Source: Comamonas sp. SCN 65-56 (GTDB taxonomy: Bacteria > Pseudomonadota > Gammaproteobacteria > Burkholderiales > Burkholderiaceae_C). Taken from it: 64,000 bases of DNA. Positions 40,990 to 49,452 of the stretch are shown in pieces. A model generated the notes under the pieces. The model was not told where the DNA came from. It was given only the letters and a program-made list of their open reading frames with translations, and made no database searches. Position numbers and translations under genes: made by a program. The number at the start of each line of letters is the position of its first letter. Within the stretch, counting starts at the first letter, position 1. The stretch is from contig NZ_MEDS01000012.1 in assembly GCF_001724135.1 (NCBI RefSeq), forward strand, positions 1 to 64,000, read 5' to 3'.

Positions 40990-41912
40990 GGGCTTGCCAG
41001 CAGGCGTGCAATCGCGCAGGAGGCCAGCCGCGTGGTGCGCGAATCGGACCGGCTGGTGAGCACCAGTGGCACGCGCGCGCCCATCACGATGCCGGCGCTC
41101 TCGGCGCCGCCGAGGTATTCGAGCTGCTTGGCAAGCATGTTGCCGCTTTCCAGGTCCGGCACCACCAGCACATCCGCCTGCCCGGCGACGGGCGAGGTGA
41201 TGCCCTTAACCTGTGCCGCCTCGGGCGAGACGGCGTTGTCGAAGGCCAGCGGCCCATCGAGCACGCCGCCGGTGATCTGCCCGCGGTCGGCCATCTTGCA
41301 CAGCGCGGCGGCATCCAGCGTGGCCGGCATGCGCGGGTTCACCGTCTCCACTGCGGCGAGGATGGCGACCTTGGGCAGCGCCACGCCCAGCACCTGGGCC
41401 AGAGCGATGGCGTTGCGGATGATGTCGGCCTTGTCCACCAGCGTGGGGGCGATGTTGATGGCGGCGTCGGTGATGAGGAAGGGGCGCGGGTAGCTGGGCG
41501 TCTGCATCACGTAGCAGTGCGACAGGCGCCGCTCGGTGCGCAAGCCGACCTCGGGCGCCAGCACCGCGGCCAGGTATTCGTCGGTGTGCAGGCTGCCTTT
41601 CATCAGCGCCTGCACTTCGCCCTTGCCGGCCAGTTGCGCGGCTGCGGCTGCGGCTGCGTGGCTGTGGGGCGCATCGACGATTTCACAGCCGCTCAGGTCC
41701 AGTGCGCTTGCTTGTGCCAGATGTTCGAGTTTTGCCTTGGGTGCGACGAGCACCGGAGCAATGACGCCTGCATCGCGCGCGTCCAGCGCGCCGGCCAGGC
41801 TCAGTGCATCGCAGGGGTGCACGACGGCGGTGCGCATCGGTGCCATGCCGTGCACCTGGTTGAGCAGACGGGTGATGCCCTCGCGCAGGGCGGGTGCTTG
41901 GGTGGTGCTCAT
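40986..41912 (-). CDS. Phosphate acetyl/butyryltransferase-family protein
   Basis: A 308-residue enzyme with only the catalytic PTA/PTB domain. LKGSLHTDEYLAAVL, YPRPFLITDAAINIAPTL and DADVLVVPDLESGNMLAKQL-like segments mark the family. The short form lacks the extra N-terminal domain of E. coli Pta. With the kinase downstream it would interconvert acyl-CoA and acyl phosphate; acetyl or butyryl specificity cannot be decided. Confidence 0.87.
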   Translation of the reverse strand: MSTTQAPALREGITRLLNQVHGMAPMRTAVVHPCDALSLAGALDARDAGVIAPVLVAPKAKLEHLAQASALDLSGCEIVDAPHSHAAAAAAAQLAGKGEVQALMKGSLHTDEYLAAVLAPEVGLRTERRLSHCYVMQTPSYPRPFLITDAAINIAPTLVDKADIIRNAIALAQVLGVALPKVAILAAVETVNPRMPATLDAAALCKMADRGQITGGVLDGPLAFDNAVSPEAAQVKGITSPVAGQADVLVVPDLESGNMLAKQLEYLGGAESAGIVMGARVPLVLTSRSDSRTTRLASCAIARLLASP

Positions 41913-41962
41913 GCGGTCCGTGGTCCTTGAGGAAGAACCCGGATGCTATCCGCTGGCACGGG

Positions 41963-42796
41963 TCAGGGCTGAAACAGCGTGTTGAGCTCGCGCCCGGCCG
42001 TGGCGCCTGCGAAGCCGTCAAAACGTCCTTCGGTGGCGAGTGCGCTGGCGGCGCGCATGAAGCCGCCCCAGGCGGCACGTGCCAGAGCGCCGCCGACGCT
42101 GATGCGGCGCACGCCGAGCGCCGCCAGATCGGCGACGCTGAAGGCGCTGGTGCCGCCCACCAGCACGTTGACCGGCTTGGGCGCGCAGGCGGCGACCACG
42201 GCGGTGATCTGCTCGTGCGTATGGATGCCCGGCGCGTAGAGGCAATCGGCCCCCGCTTCGTCGTAGGCGCGCAGACGGGCGATGGCGTCGTCAATGTCTG
42301 GCCGGCCGACGAAGAAGTTTTCCGCACGGCCAATCAGCATCACGTTCTGGCCGCTGGCAGCGATCGCCTCGCGAGCGGCGCGCAGGCGCTCCACGGCGCG
42401 CGGGATCTCCATGAGGGGTGCGTAAGGGTTTCCCGTGGAGTCTTCAATGGAGATGCCGGATATGCCTGTAGCGCAAGCCAGACCTACGTTATGCGCTACG
42501 CCTTCAGGAGTATCAGCATAGCCGCTCTCGAAATCCGCGTTCACCGGCAGATCGGTGGCGGCGACGATGCTGCGCAGGTAACCGAGTACGGCTTCAAGCG
42601 GCATGGCGCCGTCCCGCGCGCCATGCGACCAGGCGAACCCCGAGCTGGTCGTCGCCAGGGCCTTGAAGCCCAGGCTGGCGAGGTAGCGTGCCGAGCCGAC
42701 ATCCCAGGGGTTGGGGATGACGAAGCAGCCCGCAGCATGCAGTGCGCGAAACTGCGTGTGCCGCGCCTCGAGCCGCGTTGGTTCCGGTGGGTTCAT
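41963..42796 (-). CDS. Isocitrate lyase/PEP mutase-family protein
   Basis: A 277-residue TIM-barrel enzyme of the PEP mutase/isocitrate lyase superfamily, with LATTSSGFAWSHGARDG, PVNADFESGYADTPEGV and GISIEDSTG. The ATG at 42796 follows AGGAGG and gives the usual length. It could be an oxaloacetate decarboxylase-like or C-C lyase; the residues that define a true phosphonopyruvate enzyme are not clearly present. Confidence 0.82.
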   Translation of the reverse strand: MNPPEPTRLEARHTQFRALHAAGCFVIPNPWDVGSARYLASLGFKALATTSSGFAWSHGARDGAMPLEAVLGYLRSIVAATDLPVNADFESGYADTPEGVAHNVGLACATGISGISIEDSTGNPYAPLMEIPRAVERLRAAREAIAASGQNVMLIGRAENFFVGRPDIDDAIARLRAYDEAGADCLYAPGIHTHEQITAVVAACAPKPVNVLVGGTSAFSVADLAALGVRRISVGGALARAAWGGFMRAASALATEGRFDGFAGATAGRELNTLFQP

Positions 42797-42854
42797 GGCG
42801 GGTGCCTCCTCGCGATCATCGTAGCGCTGCCGTGGGAAGCGCGCCAAAAGGGAT

Positions 42855-44504
42855 TCAGGGGCGGGAAATCGGTGCGCCCCCATAGACGGATGCCGGATCG
42901 ACCTTGACGTCGATCACCATCGGGCGCTTGCGGTCGCGCGTGGCGATCGCTTGCATGGCCGATTGCAGCTCGGCGCTGCTGGTGACCGTGATGCCCTTGG
43001 CGCCAAAGGCTTCGGCGATGCGGGCGAAATCGCGCTGCGGCAGCAGCGACAGGCTGGGGTCCATGTTGTGTGCGGTCAGCGCGATGTGCTCGGCGCCGTA
43101 GCTGCCGTCGTTGGGCACGACGATGATGAGGTCCAGCTGCTCGTCCACCGCCGTCGCCAGCTCGCTCAGGCCGCTGAGCGTGAAGCCGCCGTCGCCCACG
43201 ACCAGCAGCGTGGGGCGCTCGCCCGCGGCCCTGGCGGCGCCGATCGAGTGGGCCAGACCCAGGCCGATGGAGGAGAAGCCATTGCAATCCACATAGGAAT
43301 GCGGGTTGGGCACCGAGATCACGTTCCAGAAGGCGAACATGAAGCGGCCGGAATCGGTTAGGAACACGCGGTCCCTGGGCAGCGCTGCTTCGAGCGCGAA
43401 GGCGATCTCGTACAGGTCCACCGTGCCGGCGGGGGTTTTGTGCATCAGCTTCTGGCGCTTGTGCGCATCCCAGGCCTGAAGCTGCTCACGCAAATGCTCG
43501 CTGCGCGCACCGGAGCCGGGGATTTCCGCTTCGTCCAGCCACTTGACCATGGCGTCGGCCGTCAGGCCCGGGTCACCCACCAGGCCCACCGTCACCGGCG
43601 TGCAGCGGCCGATCTCGCTGGCCAGCGGGTTGATCTGGACGATGCGCTTGCCGCGTGTCAGGCCGCGGTGGCCCGAGGTGTACTTGTTGAGGCTGGCGCC
43701 GAAGACCACGAGGCAATCGGCCTTGCCGATCACGTCCAGCGCCACCTCATGGCTCACGGTGCCCGAGATGCCGAGGTGAAACGGATCGCCAGCGAAAAGA
43801 CCCTTGCCGCGCAGGGAAGTCGCCACCGGCGCCTCGATGCGGTGGGCAAAACGCAGCACCGCCGCCTCGGCTTCGGGGGTATCAATGCCGCGCCCGCCAA
43901 TGACCACCGGCAGGTGGGCCGAGGCGATGATGCCGATGGCATCGTCCATGTCGGTGCTGCTGGGGATGGCGCTGCGCGTTTGCGGCAGGCGCAGCGCGGG
44001 TTTTTCGTATTCGATCTCCTTCCACTGCAGCTCGACCGGCATGTTGAAGACGATGGGCCGGCGCTCGGTCCAGGCGCGATGAAACGCCCGCACCAGGTCT
44101 TCGGCCACCGTATCGATGCCGCGCAGGTTGACCACGCCCGCGCCGGTGGCGGTGACCAGCTCCACATGGTTGATGTGCTGCGCGTGCTCCAGGTCGGTCG
44201 CCGGGGTCACGCCGGCCAGCAGCACCATGGGGGTGGCGGCCTTCACGCCCTCGATCAGCGCGGTGACGGTGTTGGCCAGCCCCGGGCCATGGGTCACCGT
44301 GGCCACACCGATGCGGCCGGTGACGCGCGCCCAGCCCTGCGCCATCAGCACCGCGCCGCCTTCGTTGACGGCGGGGAAGTAGTGGCCCTGGGTGTCGCGG
44401 CGGAAGCTGTCCACGACGTAGACGCAGCCATCGCCCAGCACGCCAAACAGCTCGGTGCACCCCATGTCCCACAATCCGTGGGCGATGGCTTCATAGACTT
44501 TCAT
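42855..44504 (-). CDS. Thiamine-diphosphate-dependent enzyme (acetolactate synthase-like)
   Basis: A 549-residue ThDP enzyme. It has the catalytic Glu in PAVNEGGAVLMAQGWAR, a central domain with VVIGGRGID, and the ThDP/Mg motif GDGGFTLSGLSELATAVDE. Overall it resembles acetolactate synthase or oxo-acid decarboxylase types; no FAD-specific feature could be judged. It is upstream of the PEP-mutase-family gene on the same strand, 58 nt apart. The substrate is unknown. Confidence 0.83.
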   Translation of the reverse strand: MKVYEAIAHGLWDMGCTELFGVLGDGCVYVVDSFRRDTQGHYFPAVNEGGAVLMAQGWARVTGRIGVATVTHGPGLANTVTALIEGVKAATPMVLLAGVTPATDLEHAQHINHVELVTATGAGVVNLRGIDTVAEDLVRAFHRAWTERRPIVFNMPVELQWKEIEYEKPALRLPQTRSAIPSSTDMDDAIGIIASAHLPVVIGGRGIDTPEAEAAVLRFAHRIEAPVATSLRGKGLFAGDPFHLGISGTVSHEVALDVIGKADCLVVFGASLNKYTSGHRGLTRGKRIVQINPLASEIGRCTPVTVGLVGDPGLTADAMVKWLDEAEIPGSGARSEHLREQLQAWDAHKRQKLMHKTPAGTVDLYEIAFALEAALPRDRVFLTDSGRFMFAFWNVISVPNPHSYVDCNGFSSIGLGLAHSIGAARAAGERPTLLVVGDGGFTLSGLSELATAVDEQLDLIIVVPNDGSYGAEHIALTAHNMDPSLSLLPQRDFARIAEAFGAKGITVTSSAELQSAMQAIATRDRKRPMVIDVKVDPASVYGGAPISRP

Positions 44505-44637
44505 GTTCGCTCCTTGCGTTGTTTTCCAGACCGATCGCTGACAGCGCGGCTCCCGGCGAATTCTGGATCAACATGCGCCGCAGGGCAGCTCGATGCGGCA
44601 GAAACAGCTTCATCAGAAGTGCCAATAATCGCGCCCC

Positions 44638-45525
44638 ATGCCCTACCGCACCGCTACCCTCATCGGCCTGATCGCTGTCGTTCTCTGGGCCTCCATCGTC
44701 GGCCTGATCCGCAGCGTGAGCGACGGCCTGGGCGCCACCGGCGGCGCCGCGCTGATCTACACCAGTGCCTCTGTCCTGCTGGTGTTCAGCGTGGGCCTGC
44801 AGGGGCTGCGCCGCATGCCGCGGCGCTATCTGTGCTGGGGCAGCCTGCTGTTCGTGAGTTACGAGCTGTGTCTGTCGCTCTCGATTGGCTACGCGCACAC
44901 CGGCCAGCAGGCGATCGAGGTCGGCATGGTCAATTACCTCTGGCCGACGTTCACGCTGCTGGCGGCGATTGCCTTCAACGGCCAGCGCGCCAACTGGCTG
45001 GTCGCGCCAGGCGCGCTGGTGTCCATGCTCGGCATCGTGCAGGTGCTGGCGGGCGAGCGCGGCATTGATCTGGCCGGCATGTGGGCCAATGTGCAGGACA
45101 ACCCCCTGAGCTATGGCCTGGCGTTTGCCGGGGCCGTGATCTGGGCCGCCTATTGCGCCGTCACCGCGCGCATCGCCCGGGGCAGCAACGCAATCACGCT
45201 GTTCTTCATGCTGACGGCGCTGGCGCTCTGGGCCAAATACCTGCTGGACGGTGGCGGCGCGATGCACTGGAGTTGGCCAACCACCGTTTACCTTGCGCTG
45301 GCCGCCTGTGCCATGGGCTTTGGCTATGCGGCCTGGAATGTGGGCATCCTGCACGGCAACGTGACGCTGCTGGCGGGCGCGTCGTACTTCATCCCGGTGC
45401 TGTCGGCGGCACTGGCGGCGGTGATGCTGCAGGTGCCGCTGGCGGCGCCGTTCTGGATCGGCGCCTTCATGGTCTGCGGCGGTGCGATTTTGTGCTGGCT
45501 GGGCACGCGGGAAGGGGCGGCCTGA
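44638..45525 (+). CDS. yddG: Aromatic amino acid exporter YddG-like (DMT superfamily)
   Basis: A 295-residue drug/metabolite transporter with ten hydrophobic segments. The N-terminal TATLIGLIAVVLWASIVGLI, and EVGMVNYLWPTFTLLAAIAF in the middle, are typical of YddG, which exports aromatic amino acids. It is divergent from the ThDP enzyme gene. Confidence 0.85.
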   Translation: MPYRTATLIGLIAVVLWASIVGLIRSVSDGLGATGGAALIYTSASVLLVFSVGLQGLRRMPRRYLCWGSLLFVSYELCLSLSIGYAHTGQQAIEVGMVNYLWPTFTLLAAIAFNGQRANWLVAPGALVSMLGIVQVLAGERGIDLAGMWANVQDNPLSYGLAFAGAVIWAAYCAVTARIARGSNAITLFFMLTALALWAKYLLDGGGAMHWSWPTTVYLALAACAMGFGYAAWNVGILHGNVTLLAGASYFIPVLSAALAAVMLQVPLAAPFWIGAFMVCGGAILCWLGTREGAA

Positions 45526-45592
45526 GCCACCGGCGCCTGTGCGTCGCCCATCGGACAGGCGTTTGGGCTGCCGCGCTCCCAAAATCCGCGGC

Positions 45593-47554
45593 ATGACTTC
45601 CCCGTTGCGCTCCACCCTCGATTTCCTGCTCTACGACTGGCTGCAGGCACCCGCCCTGACCGAACGGCCGAGGTTCGCCGACCATTCGCGCGAGACCTTT
45701 GACGCCGTGCTCGACACCTGTGAGCGCATCGCGCGCGAGAAATATGCGCCGTTCAACCGCCAGGTCGACACCGAGGAGCCGCGTACCGAGCCCGACGGCG
45801 CAGGCAGCCTGCGCGTGGTGCTGCCGCGCTGCACGCACGAGGCGCGCCAGACCTACGCCGACAGCGGCATGCTGGCCGCGGCGCAGGACTACGCGCTGGG
45901 CGGCATGCAGCTGCCCTGGCTGGTGGATGCGGCGGCCAACACTTTTTTTGGCGTGGCGTCGATCAGCATTGGCTCCAACCTGCTGACCACGGGCAACGCC
46001 AACGCCATCCTGGCGCACGGCACTGCCTTGCAGCAGCAGGTGTTTGCCGCCAACGAGTTCAATGGCCGCTGGGCCGGCACGATGTGCCTCTCGGAGCCGC
46101 AGGCGGGCTCTTCCTTGAGCGACATCGCCACGCGCGCCGTCGCTGATGGGGCGGACTTTGCCGCCGACCCGCTCGGCCCGCGCTACCGCCTGACGGGCAA
46201 CAAGATGTGGATCAGCTCTGGCGAGCACGAGATGACGGAGAACATCGTGCACCTGGTGCTGGCCAAGATCCCGCAGGCCGATGGCACGCTGGTGCCGGGG
46301 GTCAAGGGGATTTCGCTGTTCATCGTGCCGAAATTTTTGGTGGAGGTGGGCAGCCCTCACCCCGGCCCTCTCCCAGAAGGAGAGGGGGGAGTACCGCTGG
46401 GCGCTGGCGATGGTCCCGACTCCTTCCCCCTCTGGGGGAAGGCTGGGATGGGGGCTGCGCGCGTCACGCTGGGCGAGAGGAATGACATCGCCCTTGCCGG
46501 CCTGAACCACAAGCTCGGCTGGCGCGGCACGACGAATACGCTGCTGAACTTTGGCGAGGGCCGTTACCCCGTCAAGGGCCAGGCCGGCGCCATCGGCTAC
46601 CTGGTCGGCCAGCCCGGCGAGGGGCTCAAATGCATGTTTCACATGATGAACGAGGCGCGCATCGCCATCGGCATGGCGGCCACGGCACTGGGGCTCGCCG
46701 GCTATTACGCCAGCCTGGACTACGCCAAGACCCGGCTGCAGGGCCGGCCCGTGGGCGCCGGCGGCAAGGACGCCGCTGCGCCGCAGGTGGCGCTGATTGA
46801 GCACGCCGACGTCAAGCGCATGCTGCTGGCGCAAAAGAGTTTTTGCGAGGGCGCGCTGGCGCTCAACCTGTACTGCGCGCGGCTGGTCGACGAAGGCCGC
46901 ACCGGCGCGCCGGAGGCCGCGGCCGAGGCCAAACTGCTGCTGGAGCTGCTGACACCGATCGCCAAAAGCTGGCCGAGCGAGAACTGCCTGGAGGCCAATT
47001 CGCTGGCCATCCAGATCCACGGCGGCTATGGCTATACGCGCGACTTTGCCGTCGAGCAGTACTGGCGCGACAACCGCCTGAACATGATCCACGAGGGCAC
47101 GCACGGCATCCAGGCGCAGGATTTGCTCGGGCGCAAGGTGGTGATGCAGGGCGGCGCGGCGCTGGCGCTGTGGGCCGCGCGCGTGCAGGCCACGGCAGTG
47201 GCGGCCGCGCAAACGCCGGCGCTGGCCGCCTGGGCCGGGCAGTTGCAGCAGGCGCTGGCGCAGCTGCAAGCGGCCACGCGCGATGCCTGGAGCAGCGGCG
47301 ACCCGGCCGCGGCGCTGGCCAACGCCGTGCCCTATCTGCAAGCCTTTGGCCACGTGGTGCTGGCCTGGGTGTGGCTCGACGTGGCGCTCTGCGTGCAGCA
47401 GCAGGATGCTCCGCTACCGATAGCTGCCAACGCAGGCAGGATGGGCGCTGCATGCTATTTTTACCATTACGAACTGCCAAAAATAGCCGCCTGGCTGGCG
47501 CCGGTGGCGCGGCGTGACAGCACCTGCATGGCAGTGCCAGCAGATGCTTTTTGA
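45593..47554 (+). CDS. Acyl-CoA dehydrogenase with repeat-encoded insertions
   Basis: A large acyl-CoA dehydrogenase with a C-terminal extension, 653 residues. It has CLSEPQAGSSLSDIATRA, NKMWISSGEHE, AQKSFCEGALALNLYCA and IQIHGGYGYTRDFAVEQYWRDN for the FAD and substrate sites. Two in-frame insertions are visible. One of about 36 residues (SPHPGPLPEGEGG onward) is encoded by a 107-bp palindromic element between VEVG and LGERND. A short one (PLPIAANAGRMG) is encoded by a dispersed palindrome. ATG 45593 is preferred to the earlier start in the track. Confidence 0.88.
   Translation: MTSPLRSTLDFLLYDWLQAPALTERPRFADHSRETFDAVLDTCERIAREKYAPFNRQVDTEEPRTEPDGAGSLRVVLPRCTHEARQTYADSGMLAAAQDYALGGMQLPWLVDAAANTFFGVASISIGSNLLTTGNANAILAHGTALQQQVFAANEFNGRWAGTMCLSEPQAGSSLSDIATRAVADGADFAADPLGPRYRLTGNKMWISSGEHEMTENIVHLVLAKIPQADGTLVPGVKGISLFIVPKFLVEVGSPHPGPLPEGEGGVPLGAGDGPDSFPLWGKAGMGAARVTLGERNDIALAGLNHKLGWRGTTNTLLNFGEGRYPVKGQAGAIGYLVGQPGEGLKCMFHMMNEARIAIGMAATALGLAGYYASLDYAKTRLQGRPVGAGGKDAAAPQVALIEHADVKRMLLAQKSFCEGALALNLYCARLVDEGRTGAPEAAAEAKLLLELLTPIAKSWPSENCLEANSLAIQIHGGYGYTRDFAVEQYWRDNRLNMIHEGTHGIQAQDLLGRKVVMQGGAALALWAARVQATAVAAAQTPALAAWAGQLQQALAQLQAATRDAWSSGDPAAALANAVPYLQAFGHVVLAWVWLDVALCVQQQDAPLPIAANAGRMGAACYFYHYELPKIAAWLAPVARRDSTCMAVPADAF
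46351..46457. repeat. MITE/REP-like element inserted in the acyl-CoA dehydrogenase gene
   Basis: A 107-bp element with imperfect 17-bp terminal inverted repeats (CAGCCCTCACCCCGGCC and GGCTGGGATGGGGGCTG). Two internal hairpins (CCCTCTCC/GGAGAGGG and CTTCCCCC/GGGGGAAG) complete it. The translated PHPGPLPEGEG is a familiar signature of this widespread proteobacterial repeat. It is read through in frame. Confidence 0.8.
47419..47464. repeat. Dispersed imperfect palindrome, copy B
   Basis: GATAGCTGCCAACGCAGGCA continues to GGGCGCTGCATGCTATTTTT. It fits the shared pattern with ends GATAGCTG and GCTATTTTT. It lies inside the 3' part of the acyl-CoA dehydrogenase gene and adds about twelve residues. 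Confidence 0.55.
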
Positions 47555-47598
47555 ATGATAGCTTCAGTCGCTTGATAGGCATGCCTTGGCGGCATTTT
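47554..47598. repeat. Dispersed imperfect palindrome, copy C
   Basis: AATGATAGCTTCAGTCGCTT continues to ATGCCTTGGCGGCATTTTT, directly after the acyl-CoA dehydrogenase stop and before the flavoprotein gene. It is a diverged member of the same family. Confidence 0.45.
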
Positions 47599-47615
47599 TG
47601 ACGCAAAATGCCACC

Positions 47616-48107
47616 ATGCGCACCCTGCTCATCGTCCATCACACGCTCACCGGCGGCACGCTACAGATGGTGCAGGCGGCGCAGCAGGGGGCGGCGGGTG
47701 AACCGGATGTGCAGGTGCGACTGCTGAGCGCCCAGGAGACCGGTGTGGGTGACCTGCTGGCCGCAACGGGCTATCTGTTTGCCACGCCGGAAAACCTGGC
47801 CAGCATGGCCGGCATGATGAAGGATTTTTTTGACCGCACGTATTACGGCGCGCTGGGTCGTATCGAGGGGCGTCCGTATGCGGGCATGGTCTGTGCCGGC
47901 AGCGATGGCGAGGGCGCGGCGCGCCAGATGGCACGCATTGCCACGGGCTGGCGCTTGAGACCGGTGGCCGAGCCCCTCATCGTCTGCACCCATGCGCAAA
48001 CGCCGGAGGCGATTGCGGCGCCCAAGCACATAGTCGAGGCCGATCGCGAACGCTGCCGAGCGCTGGGCGAGGCGCTGGCTGCCGGGCTGGCACTGGGCAT
48101 TTTTTAG
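47616..48107 (+). CDS. Flavodoxin-like fold protein (NAD(P)H-dependent oxidoreductase-like)
   Basis: A 163-residue flavodoxin-fold protein. The phosphate-binding loop is LLIVHHTLTGGTLQMVQAA, GYLFATPENLASMAGMMKDFFDRTYY is the flavin-ring region, and AGMVCAGSDGEGAARQM follows. ATG 47616 starts at the first strand and is preferred to 47586. The substrate is unknown. Confidence 0.82.
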   Translation: MRTLLIVHHTLTGGTLQMVQAAQQGAAGEPDVQVRLLSAQETGVGDLLAATGYLFATPENLASMAGMMKDFFDRTYYGALGRIEGRPYAGMVCAGSDGEGAARQMARIATGWRLRPVAEPLIVCTHAQTPEAIAAPKHIVEADRERCRALGEALAAGLALGIF

Positions 48108-48138
48108 CGCAGCGTAGACTTGCCTTGTGCGCTATAAA

Positions 48139-48167
48139 ATGGCTGTTCCCGCACTGCGGGCAGCCAT
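48139..48167. promoter_or_regulatory. Large palindrome upstream of the acyl-CoA-dehydrogenase cassette
   Basis: ATGGCTG TT CCCGCA, one central C, then TGCGGG CAGCCAT: 13-bp arms interrupted by two unpaired T. It follows a TATAAA-like hexamer and lies about 145 nt before the ATG of the next gene, in a 203-bp spacer. It could be an operator or a leader hairpin. Confidence 0.4.
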
Positions 48168-48310
48168 TCGCTGATGGCCTCCGTATGATGGTGTTGCAGG
48201 TCTGCACAGGAAATCATCGTGCGAGAACGTGTCCATTGCAGCGCTCTTTTCCACGATCGGTCACCAGTGTGAATTGCGCCCTGGTTTGCGGTCTTGCTTG
48301 TTTTCATCCC

Positions 48311-49432
48311 ATGTCTTTTATTTCTACGCTGGAGCCCATCGTTCAGGACGTGATCGCGCCCACGGCCGAGATCACTGACAAAGAGGCCCGATTCCCACGT
48401 GCTGCACTCGACGCCTTGGGCGCGGCTGGGCTGCTGGGCCTGATCAGTCACCGCGATGTCGGTGGTTTGGGTCTTGGCCTGACCGAGGCAACCCAGGTCG
48501 TCGAACGCATTGCGCGCGATTGCTCTTCCACCGCCATGGTGCTGACCATGCACTACGCGGGTACCACCCTGATCGAGAAGTATGGGCAACGTGCCCTGCG
48601 CGAGGCGATTGCCGCCGGTCGGCACCTGACCACGCTGGCGTGGTCAGAGGTGGGTACGCGCAGCCATTTCTGGGCACCGGTGGGTACGGCCCGTCGCGAG
48701 GGGAACGCGGTGGTCCTCGATGGACGCAAGAGCATGGTCACGTCGGCAGGCGCGGCGGATTCCTACGTCTGGTCCTCACGCCCTACGCAGGGCGATGCAG
48801 CTTGCAGCCTCTGGGTGGTCGACAGCCGCCTGCCGGGTTTGTCCAGCCCCGCTCCGTTCGATGGGCTCGGCTTGCGCGCGAACGCTTCGGCGCCGGTCAG
48901 CGCTGAAGGTGTGCGCATCGGCCTCGACTGCCTTCTGGGCGACGACGGCCAGGGCGCCGAACTGATGAACAACGATGAGTTGCCGACGTTCACGGCGCTG
49001 ATTGCCTCCTGCTCCATCGGCATGATGGATGGTGCGCTCTCGCGTGCCACGGCGCACATCACCCACGGCCGTTTTGCCGAAAGCGGCAGCAGCATTGCCG
49101 ATTTGCCGACGGTGCGCGCGTATCTCGCACGGGCCTGCATCCGTGCCGACCAGGCGCGCCTGTTGCGCGACGACACGCTGGCGGCACTGGCTGCAGGGCG
49201 TGCCGATGCGACACTGCGTGTGCTGCAGGTCAAGGCCAGCGCTGCCGAGGCTGCGCTGGAAGTGACTGATACCGCAATGCGCATTTGCGGTGGCGCGGCC
49301 TTCCGCAAGGATCTGGGCATAGAGAGGATGTTCCGCGATGCGCGAGCGGCATCTATCATGGCGCCGACGTCGGACGTACTGTTCGATTTCATCGGCGGTG
49401 CGCTGTGCGATGCCGCGGCCCCCAAAAAATAA
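48311..49432 (+). CDS. Acyl-CoA dehydrogenase-like flavoprotein
   Basis: A 373-residue acyl-CoA dehydrogenase-fold protein. It has VVERIARDCSSTAMVLTMHYAG, LAWSEVGTRSHFWAPVG, DGRKSMVTSAGAADSYV and the C-terminal MRICGGAAFRKDLGIERMFRDARAA. This resembles the SfnB/DszC-like and other non-beta-oxidation members. It is the first gene of a three-gene cassette with a PhnD-like protein and a TusA/ferritin-like fusion. It starts at ATG 48311, not the upstream frame of the track. Confidence 0.83.
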   Translation: MSFISTLEPIVQDVIAPTAEITDKEARFPRAALDALGAAGLLGLISHRDVGGLGLGLTEATQVVERIARDCSSTAMVLTMHYAGTTLIEKYGQRALREAIAAGRHLTTLAWSEVGTRSHFWAPVGTARREGNAVVLDGRKSMVTSAGAADSYVWSSRPTQGDAACSLWVVDSRLPGLSSPAPFDGLGLRANASAPVSAEGVRIGLDCLLGDDGQGAELMNNDELPTFTALIASCSIGMMDGALSRATAHITHGRFAESGSSIADLPTVRAYLARACIRADQARLLRDDTLAALAAGRADATLRVLQVKASAAEAALEVTDTAMRICGGAAFRKDLGIERMFRDARAASIMAPTSDVLFDFIGGALCDAAAPKK

Positions 49433-49452
49433 GGCGTTTTCCAGGATCTCCC

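Noticed and set aside
42450-42540. GCGCAAG/GTTATGCGC pattern in the PEP-mutase-family gene as another repeat copy.
   Set aside because: Only the GCGC cores match and the protein shows no insertion at this point.
41963-44504. PEP-mutase-family gene plus ThDP enzyme as a phosphonate biosynthesis pair (PepM plus phosphonopyruvate decarboxylase) linked to the phn transporter.
   Set aside because: The ThDP protein is full-length acetolactate-synthase-like rather than the short decarboxylase, diagnostic PepM residues were not clear, and the phn operon is 37 kb away.
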